Shown piece by piece: positions 15,780 through 24,291 of a DNA stretch of 36,305 nucleotides (within the stretch, counting starts at the first letter, position 1; each line of letters starts with the position of its first letter). The notes beneath the pieces are model-generated. The model searched no databases. It was not told the origin of the DNA and saw nothing but the letters and a program-made list of their open reading frames with translations. The stretch covers positions 166,336 through 202,640 of the forward strand of contig CP091135.1 in NCBI GenBank assembly GCA_021582655.1, read 5' to 3'. The DNA comes from Nitrosomonas sp. (GTDB lineage Bacteria > Pseudomonadota > Gammaproteobacteria > Burkholderiales > Nitrosomonadaceae). The position numbers and the translations under genes are program-made.

Positions 15780-16937
15780 ATGACCCTGGCATACTTCGAT
15801 CACAACGCCACCACCCGTGTCGACGACACGGTGCTGGATGCGATGTTGCCGTATTTCCAACAGGAATTCGGCAATGCGTCCAGCCGCCACGGCTATGGCA
15901 TCCAGGCGCGACGGGCGATCGATAAAGCGCGCAAGCAGGTAGCCGATGCTATCGGCGTGCAGCCGGTGCAGGTGATTTTTACCGGCGGTGGTTCGGAAGC
16001 CAACAACCTGTTTATCCGCGGCGCAGCGGACAGTCTGAAACCCGGCCATCTGTTCATCAGCGCGATCGAACATCCGTGTGTGCTGAAACCGGCGCAGGCA
16101 TTGGCGCGGCGCAATTGTGACGCCTGGATGTTGCATCAACTGGCGGTCAACCCCGAAGGGCAAGTCGATTTGCAAGCCGCCAGTGTGGCAATGCAGACCG
16201 GTAAGCCGGATCTGGTGTCGGTGATGCTGGCGAATAACGAAACCGGCGTGATTCAGGATGTCGCCGGCATTACGGAATTGGCGCGCTTTCACGGCGCTTT
16301 TGTGCATACCGACGCGATACAAGGGTTGGGTAAAGTCCCGGTGGATTTTTCGTCGCTCAACGTGCACGCGATGACGTTATCCGCACACAAAATTTACGGC
16401 CCCAAAGGTGCGGCGGCTTTGATCGTCGATAAGCGGTTGTTGCTGAAACCACTGATTTACGGCGGCGGGCACGAAAACGGTATGCGTTCCGGCACCGAAA
16501 ACGTACCGGCGATCGTCGGTTTCGGCGCAGCTTGCGAATTGGCGCAAGCACGCAGGGCGGAAACCGCACAGCATACCGCCCGATTGCGCGATCAGTTGGA
16601 AGCCGGGCTGTCGCACATGGGCGCGGTGATCTTCGGCGGACAGGTGATGCGTATTCCGAATACCTGCTACTTTGCGCTGCCGGATATCGAAGGCGATACG
16701 CTGGTGGTGAAATTGGATCGGGCCGGTTTTGCCGTTGCTGCGGGAGCGGCATGTTCCAGCGTGAATCCGGGTCAAAGCCATGTGTTGAACGCAATGCAAG
16801 TGGATCCGATGCTGGCGCGTTGCGCGGTGCGTGTAAGCTTGGGGTGCGATAATACCGCGACGCAAGTCGACGGTTTTTTGCGCGCAATGCAACGTATCGT
16901 TGCGGAATTGCGGCAACTGAGCGGTATCTCGCTTTAA
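15780..16937 (+). CDS. cysteine desulfurase (class V aminotransferase, IscS/NifS type)
   Basis: PLP enzyme that takes sulfur from cysteine to give alanine and a persulfide for Fe-S clusters, thiolation or, with selenocysteine, selenide. The 385 residues include the N-terminal YFDHNATT, the HPC (ISAIEHPCVLKP) segment, the PLP-lysine Lys204 in LSAHKIYGPKG, and the sulfur-accepting Cys325 in GAACSS. The reactive loop is the short NifS/IscS type. No isc, nif or suf genes flank it, so it is a stand-alone desulfurase; which acceptor it feeds is unknown. A selenium role is conceivable because a SelD fusion lies 5 kb away, but that is speculation. Confidence 0.93.
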   Translation: MTLAYFDHNATTRVDDTVLDAMLPYFQQEFGNASSRHGYGIQARRAIDKARKQVADAIGVQPVQVIFTGGGSEANNLFIRGAADSLKPGHLFISAIEHPCVLKPAQALARRNCDAWMLHQLAVNPEGQVDLQAASVAMQTGKPDLVSVMLANNETGVIQDVAGITELARFHGAFVHTDAIQGLGKVPVDFSSLNVHAMTLSAHKIYGPKGAAALIVDKRLLLKPLIYGGGHENGMRSGTENVPAIVGFGAACELAQARRAETAQHTARLRDQLEAGLSHMGAVIFGGQVMRIPNTCYFALPDIEGDTLVVKLDRAGFAVAAGAACSSVNPGQSHVLNAMQVDPMLARCAVRVSLGCDNTATQVDGFLRAMQRIVAELRQLSGISL

Positions 16938-17010
16938 AAACAAGCTGTGCCGGCCAAACTTCGTTACAATGCCGGACCGATCACATCGCTCGCGCGAAAC
17001 CAGTTCCGTT

Positions 17011-17760
17011 ATGACTCATCAAGCCGCCAAACCGATTAAAGCGATCATTCTTAGTGCCGGGCAAGGCAGGCGGCTGTTGCCGCTGACCGAAAATACGCCG
17101 AAATGCCTGCTTCCGGTGGCTGAAAAGCCCGTGCTGGCGTGGCAAATCGATGCGCTGCTGGCCGCCGGGGTAGACCATATCACCATTATCACCGGTTTTC
17201 AGGTGGGATTGATCGAAGCGTTATTGCAACAACACTACTCACACTGTCCGGCGATCAAAATTTTATTCAACCCCTTTTATGAGGTTGCGGACAATCTGGC
17301 GAGCTGCTGGATCGCACGTACTGAGATGGACGGCGATTTTCTGATCCTGAATGGCGATACCGTGATCGAAGCCGCGCTGCTGAACAAGGTGTTGAGTTCA
17401 GCGGCCGCGCCCATTACACTCAGTGTGGATTTCAAGGACAGTTACGATGCCGATGACATGAAAGTGCAATTGGACACCGACGGCTGGGTGCGGCAAGTCA
17501 GTAAAATCGTACCGCCGCAGCAGGTCGACGCGGAATCGATCGGATTGATTTATTTCCGTGGCGACGGGGTACGGTTCTTTCGTCAGGCGGTTGAAGAAGC
17601 GCTGCGCCATCCGGCAGAGCTGAAATCGTGGTATTTGTCGATCATCGACCGCCTGGCCAGGCAACACCTGGTCAACGCCTGCTCCGTCGAAGGATTGCGT
17701 TGGTGCGAGATCGATTTCATCGAAGACCTGTCCCGCGCAGGCATTATTTTCAGTCAATAA
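17011..17760 (+). CDS. sugar/choline-phosphate-type nucleotidyltransferase
   Basis: Nucleotidyl transferase fold (NTP_transferase) that activates a phosphorylated alcohol or sugar as an NDP derivative. The signature AIILSAGQGRRLLPLTENTPKCLLPV is near the N-terminus (glycine-rich loop and the PKxLLPV lysine), and the metal aspartate is in FLILNGDTV. The end WCEIDFIEDLSRA is the Glu-Ile-Asp pattern of phosphocholine cytidylyltransferase-like members. The ATG at 17011 gives 249 residues and starts close to the domain; an upstream ATG at 16969 adds a non-conserved tail. It leads a closely packed group with HIT, desaturase and mutase genes. The substrate cannot be assigned. Confidence 0.85.
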   Translation: MTHQAAKPIKAIILSAGQGRRLLPLTENTPKCLLPVAEKPVLAWQIDALLAAGVDHITIITGFQVGLIEALLQQHYSHCPAIKILFNPFYEVADNLASCWIARTEMDGDFLILNGDTVIEAALLNKVLSSAAAPITLSVDFKDSYDADDMKVQLDTDGWVRQVSKIVPPQQVDAESIGLIYFRGDGVRFFRQAVEEALRHPAELKSWYLSIIDRLARQHLVNACSVEGLRWCEIDFIEDLSRAGIIFSQ

Positions 17761-17766
17761 CTTCGC

Positions 17767-18222
17767 ATGATGCAACATTCGCTACCTTCCGATCTCAATG
17801 CCACGATGCGCAAATTCGGGGCACCGCAAACGGTTATCCGTTCGTACCGCCACTGGTCGGTATTGCTACGTCCGGCGCAAGTCACCCTGGGTGCACTGGT
17901 GCTGGCCGCACATGAACCCGTCAAGGCGCTCCCCGAATTGAGTGAGGCGAGTTTCACCGAAATGCACGCGGTGACCCGGGGCATCGAGGCGGCATTGAGC
18001 CGCGCATTTCAATACGACAAAATCAATTACCTGATGTTGATGATGGTCGATCCCGATGTGCATTTTCACGTGTTGCCGCGTTACGCGCAGCCGAAATCAT
18101 TCGCCGGTATCGATTTTACCGACGCGGGCTGGCCTGCGGTACCGGACTTGGGGCGGGTGAACGCTACCGATGCGGCGATCAATCAGCGGATCATCGATTA
18201 TCTGCAGTCTTGTTGGCCATGA
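17767..18222 (+). CDS. HIT family protein
   Basis: Histidine-triad proteins hydrolyse or transfer nucleotidyl groups (Ap4A hydrolases, HINT, GalT relatives). This 151-residue member has the late motif DVHFHVLPRY (residues 97-106). The usual HxHxH reads D97-V-H99-F-H101, so the first histidine is an aspartate while the middle histidine, the nucleophile position in Fhit, is kept. Activity is therefore possible but may be altered. It lies 6 bp after the NTP-transferase stop and overlaps the desaturase start as ATGA, so the three are translationally linked. A role in turning over the nucleotide-activated product of its neighbour is an inference. Confidence 0.82.
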   Translation: MMQHSLPSDLNATMRKFGAPQTVIRSYRHWSVLLRPAQVTLGALVLAAHEPVKALPELSEASFTEMHAVTRGIEAALSRAFQYDKINYLMLMMVDPDVHFHVLPRYAQPKSFAGIDFTDAGWPAVPDLGRVNATDAAINQRIIDYLQSCWP

Positions 18223-19319
18223 ACCACGATATCGAGCAACCGGCGGCGGCCGAAGAAAAAAAACCTTATGTCAAGGAGTTTCCATTGCGCGAAGCGCACC
18301 ATCTGGTACGTGACCTGATGACGCCGAATCCATGGATTTATTGGACCGATTTTCTGTTTCATATCGCCCTAGGCTGGGCGGCATTTTTCACCGCGTTGTT
18401 TTCACCGCTTTTCTCACTATGGCAATTGGGCGGATTTGTGGTCGCGGTGCTGGCATTGTACCGCTCGGCGATTTTCGTGCACGAGCTGGCGCACCTGAAA
18501 AAAGGCACATTCCAAAATTTCCGCTTGGCGTGGAACGCACTCAGCGGTATTCCGTTTATGATTCCGTCGTTCACTTACGACGGCGTGCATAACGATCATC
18601 ACAAACCGGATGTCTACGGTACCGCGGCGGATGGCGAATATCTGCCGTTTGCGACGCGCAAACCGTCTGAAATGATAGTCTATGTGTTGTTGTCGCTGCT
18701 GATCCCGATTGCGCTGGCGGTACGTTTTGTGCTGCTGACACCGATTTCGTATCTGATTCCGCCGCTACGCAAAATTATCTGGGAGCGCGCTTCGTCGCTC
18801 ACCATTGATCCCACTTACCGGCGCGCGCCCGATGCGATCCGCAACGATCTCAATTGGCGTCAGCAGGAACTGGGCGCCTGCTTGTTCGGCGCCACCGTGA
18901 TCGCTCTGGTATGGTACGGCATACTGCCTTATTCGGTGCTGGTGTTGTGGTATTTGACGGCGGTGACGGTGTTTATTCTCAACTCGTTGCGTACGTTGGC
19001 GGCGCACGCTTACCGCAATCCTGGCGATCGCAAAATGACACTGCCCGAGCAATACCTGGATTCGATTAACATTCCGGGCAACTTTTTGATCACCCCGTTG
19101 TGGGCGCCGGTCGGACTGCGCTATCACGCTACGCACCACTTGTTCATGAGCATGCCCTACCATAACCTGGGCCGGGCGCAGCGCCGACTGATCAACGAAT
19201 TGACCGACAATTCGCAGTACGTCAAAACCATCCGCAGCGGCTTGTGGTCCGCACTCAGGCAGATTTGGCAAGAGTCGTCCGAGGCTGCCGCGAAAGCATC
19301 GCAGCAACACAATGAATAA
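18219..19319 (+). CDS. membrane fatty-acid desaturase (di-iron)
   Basis: Integral-membrane di-iron desaturase/hydroxylase acting on acyl or related lipid chains. The 366-residue protein carries the three histidine boxes HELAH (88-92), HNDHH (124-128) and HATHH (303-307), with hydrophobic segments around residues 45-85, 150-185, 220-260. The ATG at 18219 overlaps the HIT stop by 4 bp and is preferred to a TTG at 18210. Its substrate is unknown: acyl-lipid, alkane-like, carotenoid and sphingoid relatives share these boxes. Being fused transcriptionally to an NTP transferase and a HIT gene, it may act on an activated or head-group-modified lipid. Confidence 0.9.
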   Translation: MNHDIEQPAAAEEKKPYVKEFPLREAHHLVRDLMTPNPWIYWTDFLFHIALGWAAFFTALFSPLFSLWQLGGFVVAVLALYRSAIFVHELAHLKKGTFQNFRLAWNALSGIPFMIPSFTYDGVHNDHHKPDVYGTAADGEYLPFATRKPSEMIVYVLLSLLIPIALAVRFVLLTPISYLIPPLRKIIWERASSLTIDPTYRRAPDAIRNDLNWRQQELGACLFGATVIALVWYGILPYSVLVLWYLTAVTVFILNSLRTLAAHAYRNPGDRKMTLPEQYLDSINIPGNFLITPLWAPVGLRYHATHHLFMSMPYHNLGRAQRRLINELTDNSQYVKTIRSGLWSALRQIWQESSEAAAKASQQHNE

Positions 19320-19328
19320 GCGACTCTG

Positions 19329-20066
19329 ATGCTGAAAGCCGTTCCGAACATTGGTAATCCGTTGCCGCAATCCGCGCGGCTGGTGTTGCTGCGTCATGGA
19401 CAAAGCGTTTGGAATCGCGATAAAAGATTCACCGGTTGGAGCAACGTGGCGCTGAGCGCCAAAGGCGAACGGGAAGCCGAGCAAGCGGCTTATTTGCTGA
19501 AACAGGCAGGGTTTGCGTTCGATCTATGCTTTACTTCGGTGTTGCAGCGCGCGGCGGAGACAGCCCGCATCGTGCTGTCATCGATGCAGCTCGACATTCC
19601 CGTGCAGCAAAGCTGGCACTTGAACGAGCGGCATTATGGCGCGCTCGAAGGCATGAACCGCTGGCCGGCGATCAAACAATTCGGCATATGGCCGATTCTT
19701 GGTTGTCAGATCAAGTTTGATGCGATGCCGCCACGCTTGACACCCGACGATCCGCGTAATCCCGGCAACCAAGCGGATTATGCCGCCATCGACCGCAATC
19801 TGTTGCCGGAGAGCGAAAGCATGCAACAAACCCTGGCACGTTTTCAACCCTATTGGCTGGAGGTTATCCTGCCGGAAATTCGCCAAGGAAAGCGCGTATT
19901 GATCGTATCCCACCGTAATACCCTGCGCGTACTGATGATGTTGCTGGATCAACTGACACCGCTGCAAGTTATGCAGCAAAAACTCGCCACCGGCCGCCCC
20001 TTAGTATATGAACTGAATTATCAGGGCAACGGGTTGCGGCGCTATTATGTAGATCAATCGGTGTGA
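19329..20066 (+). CDS. histidine-phosphatase-family 2,3-bisphosphoglycerate-dependent mutase-like protein
   Basis: The 245-residue protein keeps dPGM hallmarks: LVLLRHGQSVWN with phospho-accepting His23, FTGWSNVALSAKG, LNERHYGALEG (Glu100), and a second His195 in IVSHRNTLR. The last motif is AHGNSLR in glycolytic GpmA; here the glycine is replaced by arginine, and an insert-poor middle region differs. It may be a phosphoglycerate mutase or a phosphatase acting on another small phosphate ester. It is 9 bp after the desaturase and 5 bp before the next glycosylase gene. Glycolytic function is less certain than the superfamily assignment. Confidence 0.82.
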   Translation: MLKAVPNIGNPLPQSARLVLLRHGQSVWNRDKRFTGWSNVALSAKGEREAEQAAYLLKQAGFAFDLCFTSVLQRAAETARIVLSSMQLDIPVQQSWHLNERHYGALEGMNRWPAIKQFGIWPILGCQIKFDAMPPRLTPDDPRNPGNQADYAAIDRNLLPESESMQQTLARFQPYWLEVILPEIRQGKRVLIVSHRNTLRVLMMLLDQLTPLQVMQQKLATGRPLVYELNYQGNGLRRYYVDQSV

Positions 20067-20070
20067 ACGC

Positions 20071-20610
20071 ATGCCGGTGATTCACGGTTTTCCACCGGTC
20101 GTGGGCAGTCATGCCAGCATCCTGATTCTTGGCAGCATGCCGGGCGAGGCATCACTGGCGGCGAATCAATACTACGCGCATCCGCGCAATGCTTTTTGGC
20201 CGATCATGGCGCCGTTGTTACAAATTGCACCAAATACCGTGTATTCGGCAAGAATTGAAGCCTTGAAAGCGTCGAGGATTGCATTATGGGATGTACTCAA
20301 ATCATGCGAACGCACGGGCAGCCTGGATACTCGCATTGAACCGAATACGCAGACGATTAACGATTTTCGATCTTTCTTCGCCGAATGTCGGTGCATTTCG
20401 CATATTTTCTTCAACGGCAATAAAGCGGAAAATTGCTTCAGGCGCTATGTATTGCCCGGTGTCAATTGCGAATTCGCGACATTGGTGCGATTACCGTCGA
20501 CCAGTCCGGCAAATGCGCGATTATTGTTCGAGCAAAAATGCGAAATTTGGCATGAAAGCATTCACCGGGCGCTGACTGCGGGTTCTCTTGCTTGTAAGGA
20601 GTCACTATAA
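20071..20610 (+). CDS. DNA-deoxyinosine/uracil glycosylase (UDG family 6, HDG-like)
   Basis: Uracil-DNA-glycosylase superfamily enzyme of the hypoxanthine/G:U mismatch class. The 179-residue protein shows LILGSMPGEASLAANQYYAHPRNAFW near the N-terminus, the active-site segment of family 6 (GSMPG replaces the GQDPYH of family 1), and a late LPSTSPANAR motif, the second catalytic loop. It removes deaminated bases, hypoxanthine or uracil, from DNA. It ends the plus-strand run; the neighbours do not relate to repair. Confidence 0.85.
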   Translation: MPVIHGFPPVVGSHASILILGSMPGEASLAANQYYAHPRNAFWPIMAPLLQIAPNTVYSARIEALKASRIALWDVLKSCERTGSLDTRIEPNTQTINDFRSFFAECRCISHIFFNGNKAENCFRRYVLPGVNCEFATLVRLPSTSPANARLLFEQKCEIWHESIHRALTAGSLACKESL

Positions 20611-20642
20611 TTAATTGGAAATAATGATGTTTTAAGTTAATT

Positions 20643-20741
20643 GTGTATCGCGGCAAAGATTTTTGGATTCAACCGGTAAATTGTGAGACTGCCGATGAAC
20701 CTTTTTTCTTGATATTCGATGGCGACTATGAATTTTCATAG
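20643..20741 (+). other. short open frame, possible gene remnant
   Basis: A GTG-initiated 32-codon frame reads like coding sequence (RGKDFWIQPVNCETADEP then FFLIFDGDYEFS) but has no ribosome-binding site and no recognised family. It may be a small protein or the relic of a larger gene. The rest of 20611-20826 shows nothing further. Confidence 0.3.
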
Positions 20742-20826
20742 GTGTAACGTCATGGACAGTTGATGATTGACGGCCCGGTTCTGTCGGCTCGAAGTACCGG
20801 GGGGGTTATGAACAAAGGCGCATACT

Positions 20827-21225
20827 TCATGGCGCTTGATGCAAATCCGGTTTGGTATTTCGCGCACCGAAAATATCCACAGCCAGATAAACCAAATCGG
20901 CGTTAAACCGCATCATGCCGTCTTCCAGACAAATCTCGCGCAATAACCAATCGGTTTGTGCTCGGGCTTGTTGCGACAGATGCTGTTCTCGCATCAATTG
21001 ATACAAAGCATCGTGCACTAACGAACTGCGCATGATTTTCCTGGTATCCAAAACCGGTCCGCTGGCACCGTCCCATGCATAATTTTTCTTGATCGTGAGT
21101 AAACCCGTGGTATCAAGATCGATAAATCGCGTCGAGATGGGATGCGACGGACGAATGTCGGTACGGTGTTGGTAAGTCTCGTGCAACGTGTATTTATAGT
21201 GGCGGCGCTTTTTGTACCGAATCAT
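20827..21225 (-). CDS. DUF1353 family protein
   Basis: DUF1353 proteins are small and of unknown function, common in phages and scattered in bacterial genomes. The ATG at 21225 is preferred over one at 21270 because it sits right after a strong AGGGGGAGAA ribosome-binding site. The product is 132 residues, basic at the start (MIRYKKRRHYKYTLHETY). The typical core is visible: FIDLDTTGLLTIKKNYAWDGASGP in the middle, then SSLVHDALYQLMREQHLS and ARAQTDWLLREICLEDGM. Its neighbours are a decayed frame and a repair glycosylase, so it may be a lone prophage leftover. Confidence 0.82.
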   Translation of the reverse strand: MIRYKKRRHYKYTLHETYQHRTDIRPSHPISTRFIDLDTTGLLTIKKNYAWDGASGPVLDTRKIMRSSLVHDALYQLMREQHLSQQARAQTDWLLREICLEDGMMRFNADLVYLAVDIFGARNTKPDLHQAP

Positions 21226-21372
21226 AATGTTTCTCCCCCTGAATCTATCATTTGTAAAATGTAAAACCATTCGCCAACGTTGTAAATAATTGAGATTGAT
21301 ATTTCTCGAAATTTTCGCTATCGAGAAAAAATCATAATGGATGATGTGTTGGGTACGGTTTGTGTGGTCGAA

Positions 21373-21766
21373 CTACCGCTTCAGTCGCCGCATTTTTAGC
21401 GGTATATCCAAATTGATGATGAAACATCGTAACGGATTCCAGTTAGATAAATCATCGCCATTAATAAAGCGTTCCAGGCTAGCCATCAACGCGGTGATTT
21501 CATCCGTTGCGGTAGTGTATAAACAGCTTCGTCGGTGAGATCGTTTTTCAACACGGGTAATTTGCGAAAACCCGCGTTATTTTCGAATGTGCGGCACATC
21601 GTGATTAGGCGGCAAACCATGCGTTTTAACCTGTTAAAACCGGCATTGGCATTGATATGCGCTTCTTGATCCAACAGTTTGGCGGTGCATCGCTGCGGTA
21701 CAAATCGTGATGCGTGGTGATAATGCTCTCGATCGCGGGGCTGTTTTTGGCTTTTGGTAATTCCAT
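21373..21766 (-). pseudogene. decayed reading frame of unknown family
   Basis: Three consecutive frames on the minus strand read as one damaged protein of about 130 residues. The first runs from MELPKAKNSPAIESI to about 21685, the second (LLDQEAHINANAGFNRLK onward) to about 21520, and the third (DEITALMASLERFINGDD onward) to a stop at 21373-21375. Each switch needs a one-base change. A CAGGG precedes the ATG. No family was recognised. The alternative is chance, since each piece is short. Confidence 0.5.
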
Positions 21767-21897
21767 TCCTGAATCCCTGATGTTACCGACTTTTCCTTGC
21801 CGCAGGATTGATGCTGTCGTGGCTCGTATTCGCATCATCGTTGATTTGAACGTGGAATTAATAAGCATGTTACCGTCGGATATCCTTCGGTTCGCGG

Positions 21898-24072
21898 TTA
21901 TGACAGTACAATCGGCGAATCCGGTGCGGTGACGCTGCCGATGCATGCTGCGCTGTAGCCGGCAGCGCATAATTGCTGTAAGCAAGATCTCACTTGCATT
22001 GCAGGCACACCGGCGAGTAAGCCGCCTGCGGTTTGCGGATCAAACAGCAGCGGATAGGAGGGATGACTGCCTTGGTAGGTCTGGCAGCGGCTGGCTTTCC
22101 GGTTATGTGGATAGAGTGTGCTGCGAATACCTTGCGCGCTGCAGTGTTGTGCGCCATCCATCACCGGCACGGCATCCAGCGATACGGTAGCACCGCATCG
22201 GGACGCAAGCAGCATTTCCTGCAGATGACCAAGCAGGCCGAAGCCGGTAACATCGGTGCAGCTGCGTATGTTGTGCGCGCGTAAAATCGCCGCCGCGTTA
22301 CGGTTGCTTTGTAGCATCCATTCGACGGCGTGATCGAGCCAGTCGCCTTGGCATTGCGCCGACATATTCGCCGCCAGTAGCACACCGCTGCCGACGGGCT
22401 TGGTCAGAATCAGGCTGTCGCCCGGTTGCAATCCGACTTTGGTGAAAGCTGCGCCGGCGGTCAAAGTGCCGTTCACCGTCAAACCCACCGCGATCTCCGG
22501 GCCTTCGCCACTATGTCCGCCGATCAGCGCGGTGTGCTCCTGATTCAGTGCGGCGACGATACCTTGCATCAAATGCAGCAATTTTTCCTGCATGATCGCT
22601 TCGCTGCCGTAAGGAATGATCGCAGTCGCCAATGCGGAATGCGGTGTTCCGCCCATCGCATAAATATCGCCCAAGCTATGGATTGCGGCGATGCGTCCCA
22701 GCAGGTACGGGTCATCGATAAACGCGCGGAAAAAATCGACCGATTGCAGCCATTGTGTATTCGCCGGCAAATGAATGATCGCCGCGTCGTCACCCAAACC
22801 GCTGACGATATCCGGGCATGGCAGTATCTTCAGTTGCGTCAGCACGTTGTGTAAAATGCCGCTGCCGATTTTGGCGCCGCACCCGCCGCAGCGCATGGAT
22901 TCTGATGCTTCGACAGATTTGTCGGACGCTGCCATGGATTTTGGGACAAATCGTGCCATGAAGCGGCGGTCGATGAAATTCTTCCAATACCACACCCACT
23001 TGCCGTTGGCGAAAAACGCGCCCCGCGAGGCGGCGGCGTAGCGATCGCCGGTGGTGAGCAAACTCAGAAATAACCGCTGCGGCTTGAATGGGCGTAATGA
23101 TCGGTTTTTCAATTGCGCGATCAGATTATCCGCCAAGATCGGGCCTTGCCGCACTGCATAAATCCCGGCTTTGGGTAACGGATGTGGTGTGAATGCGGCG
23201 CAATCGCCGGCGGCGAACACATCGGCATGAGAAATGCTGCGCAGATATCGATCCACCGCGATAAAGCCATGCTCGTCGCATGCCAAACCGCTTGCCTTTG
23301 GCCAAAGCTGTGCGCCTGCGTGAATCGCCCAAGCGATGAAATCGGCATCGACCCGGGATTGGTCGTCGAGTATCAATTGCCGATCGGAAGCGGCAATCAC
23401 CCGCTTGCCGCAAATCAGGCGAACCCCGAGTGTTTGCAGGTGTTGCAGGAAGAAATTCCGCATGCGTTTGTTGTGCGTACCGAGCGGTAGCGGTTCGGCA
23501 CAAATCAAAATGAACTCGGCTTGGATTGCCGTGGTACTGAGTAATTGATAGCGGAGTGCCAGCAGTATTTCAATACCGGCAGCCCCTGCGCCGACCACGA
23601 CAATTCGTTGGGTTTGGGCAGCAGTCTGAGCCTGGCTTAACCATTGCCGCCAATGCTGCAAGAATTGCGCAACGGGTTTGACCGGAACACCGAAGGCTTC
23701 CGCGCCGACAATACCGGAAAGAGCCGGTTGTGAACCGCAATCGATGGATAACAAATCGTAGCGTAGTGCAGGATAATTCCTGCAAACAATCCGTTTCGCC
23801 AGCGGATCGATGTGTATTACCGTGCTGCGGATAAATTGCACGTCCGCCCATTGGCAAAGCTTGCGCAAATCGATATGACAATCCCCGAAGGTATAGTGCC
23901 CGGCGATAAGCCCGGGTAACATACCGGAATACGGCGTCATCGTTTCGTTGCTGATAAGCGTTACGCGCGTGCGCGGCAATGGTTTCATCGCAAGCCGCCG
24001 AATCACGGTGATATGGCTGTGGCCGCCGCCAATCAGGCGTAGGTCTTTGTTTTGCTGCGCTAAGCCTATCAT
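21898..24072 (-). CDS. selD: fused FAD-NADH dehydrogenase-like / selenide, water dikinase (SelD)
   Basis: A 724-residue fusion. Residues 1-~390 form a pyridine-nucleotide-disulfide oxidoreductase of the NDH-2-like type: GGGHSH for FAD (15-20), VVVGAGAAGIEIL (158-170) for NAD, and DVFAAGDCAAF. Residues 393-724 are SelD, which makes selenophosphate from selenide and ATP. Its catalytic motif is CGGCGAK, with Cys398 in the position of the usual Cys/Sec and Lys401, followed by GLGDDAAI, HSLGDIYAMGG, GGHS and the TDVTGFGLLGHL segment. Both parts look complete. No Sec codon is used. Such fusions are known; the oxidoreductase may reduce selenium to selenide for the kinase (inference). No selA, selB or selU lies in the window. 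Confidence 0.94.
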   Translation of the reverse strand: MIGLAQQNKDLRLIGGGHSHITVIRRLAMKPLPRTRVTLISNETMTPYSGMLPGLIAGHYTFGDCHIDLRKLCQWADVQFIRSTVIHIDPLAKRIVCRNYPALRYDLLSIDCGSQPALSGIVGAEAFGVPVKPVAQFLQHWRQWLSQAQTAAQTQRIVVVGAGAAGIEILLALRYQLLSTTAIQAEFILICAEPLPLGTHNKRMRNFFLQHLQTLGVRLICGKRVIAASDRQLILDDQSRVDADFIAWAIHAGAQLWPKASGLACDEHGFIAVDRYLRSISHADVFAAGDCAAFTPHPLPKAGIYAVRQGPILADNLIAQLKNRSLRPFKPQRLFLSLLTTGDRYAAASRGAFFANGKWVWYWKNFIDRRFMARFVPKSMAASDKSVEASESMRCGGCGAKIGSGILHNVLTQLKILPCPDIVSGLGDDAAIIHLPANTQWLQSVDFFRAFIDDPYLLGRIAAIHSLGDIYAMGGTPHSALATAIIPYGSEAIMQEKLLHLMQGIVAALNQEHTALIGGHSGEGPEIAVGLTVNGTLTAGAAFTKVGLQPGDSLILTKPVGSGVLLAANMSAQCQGDWLDHAVEWMLQSNRNAAAILRAHNIRSCTDVTGFGLLGHLQEMLLASRCGATVSLDAVPVMDGAQHCSAQGIRSTLYPHNRKASRCQTYQGSHPSYPLLFDPQTAGGLLAGVPAMQVRSCLQQLCAAGYSAACIGSVTAPDSPIVLS

Positions 24073-24291
24073 TTTTAACTTGATTATGTTGCGTTATGCG
24101 TTGAAAAATGTGATAGTTCTCACCGCAACATTATAAAATAGTGAAGATAACGATAAATACAATTAGCAATGCCGCTTGATTTCAGGAAGATATTTTTGCT
24201 GCAACATATTGAGATTAAATAAATAATTTATTTAACTCAAACATAAGAGGCAGTTTTATTTATTATTAGTTTTTAATGAGGGAGAGTTGCA

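Noticed and set aside
22852-22900. Possible selenocysteine (UGA) at the SelD active site
   Set aside because: The codons for the CGGCGAK motif are ordinary cysteine codons and the frame is open throughout.
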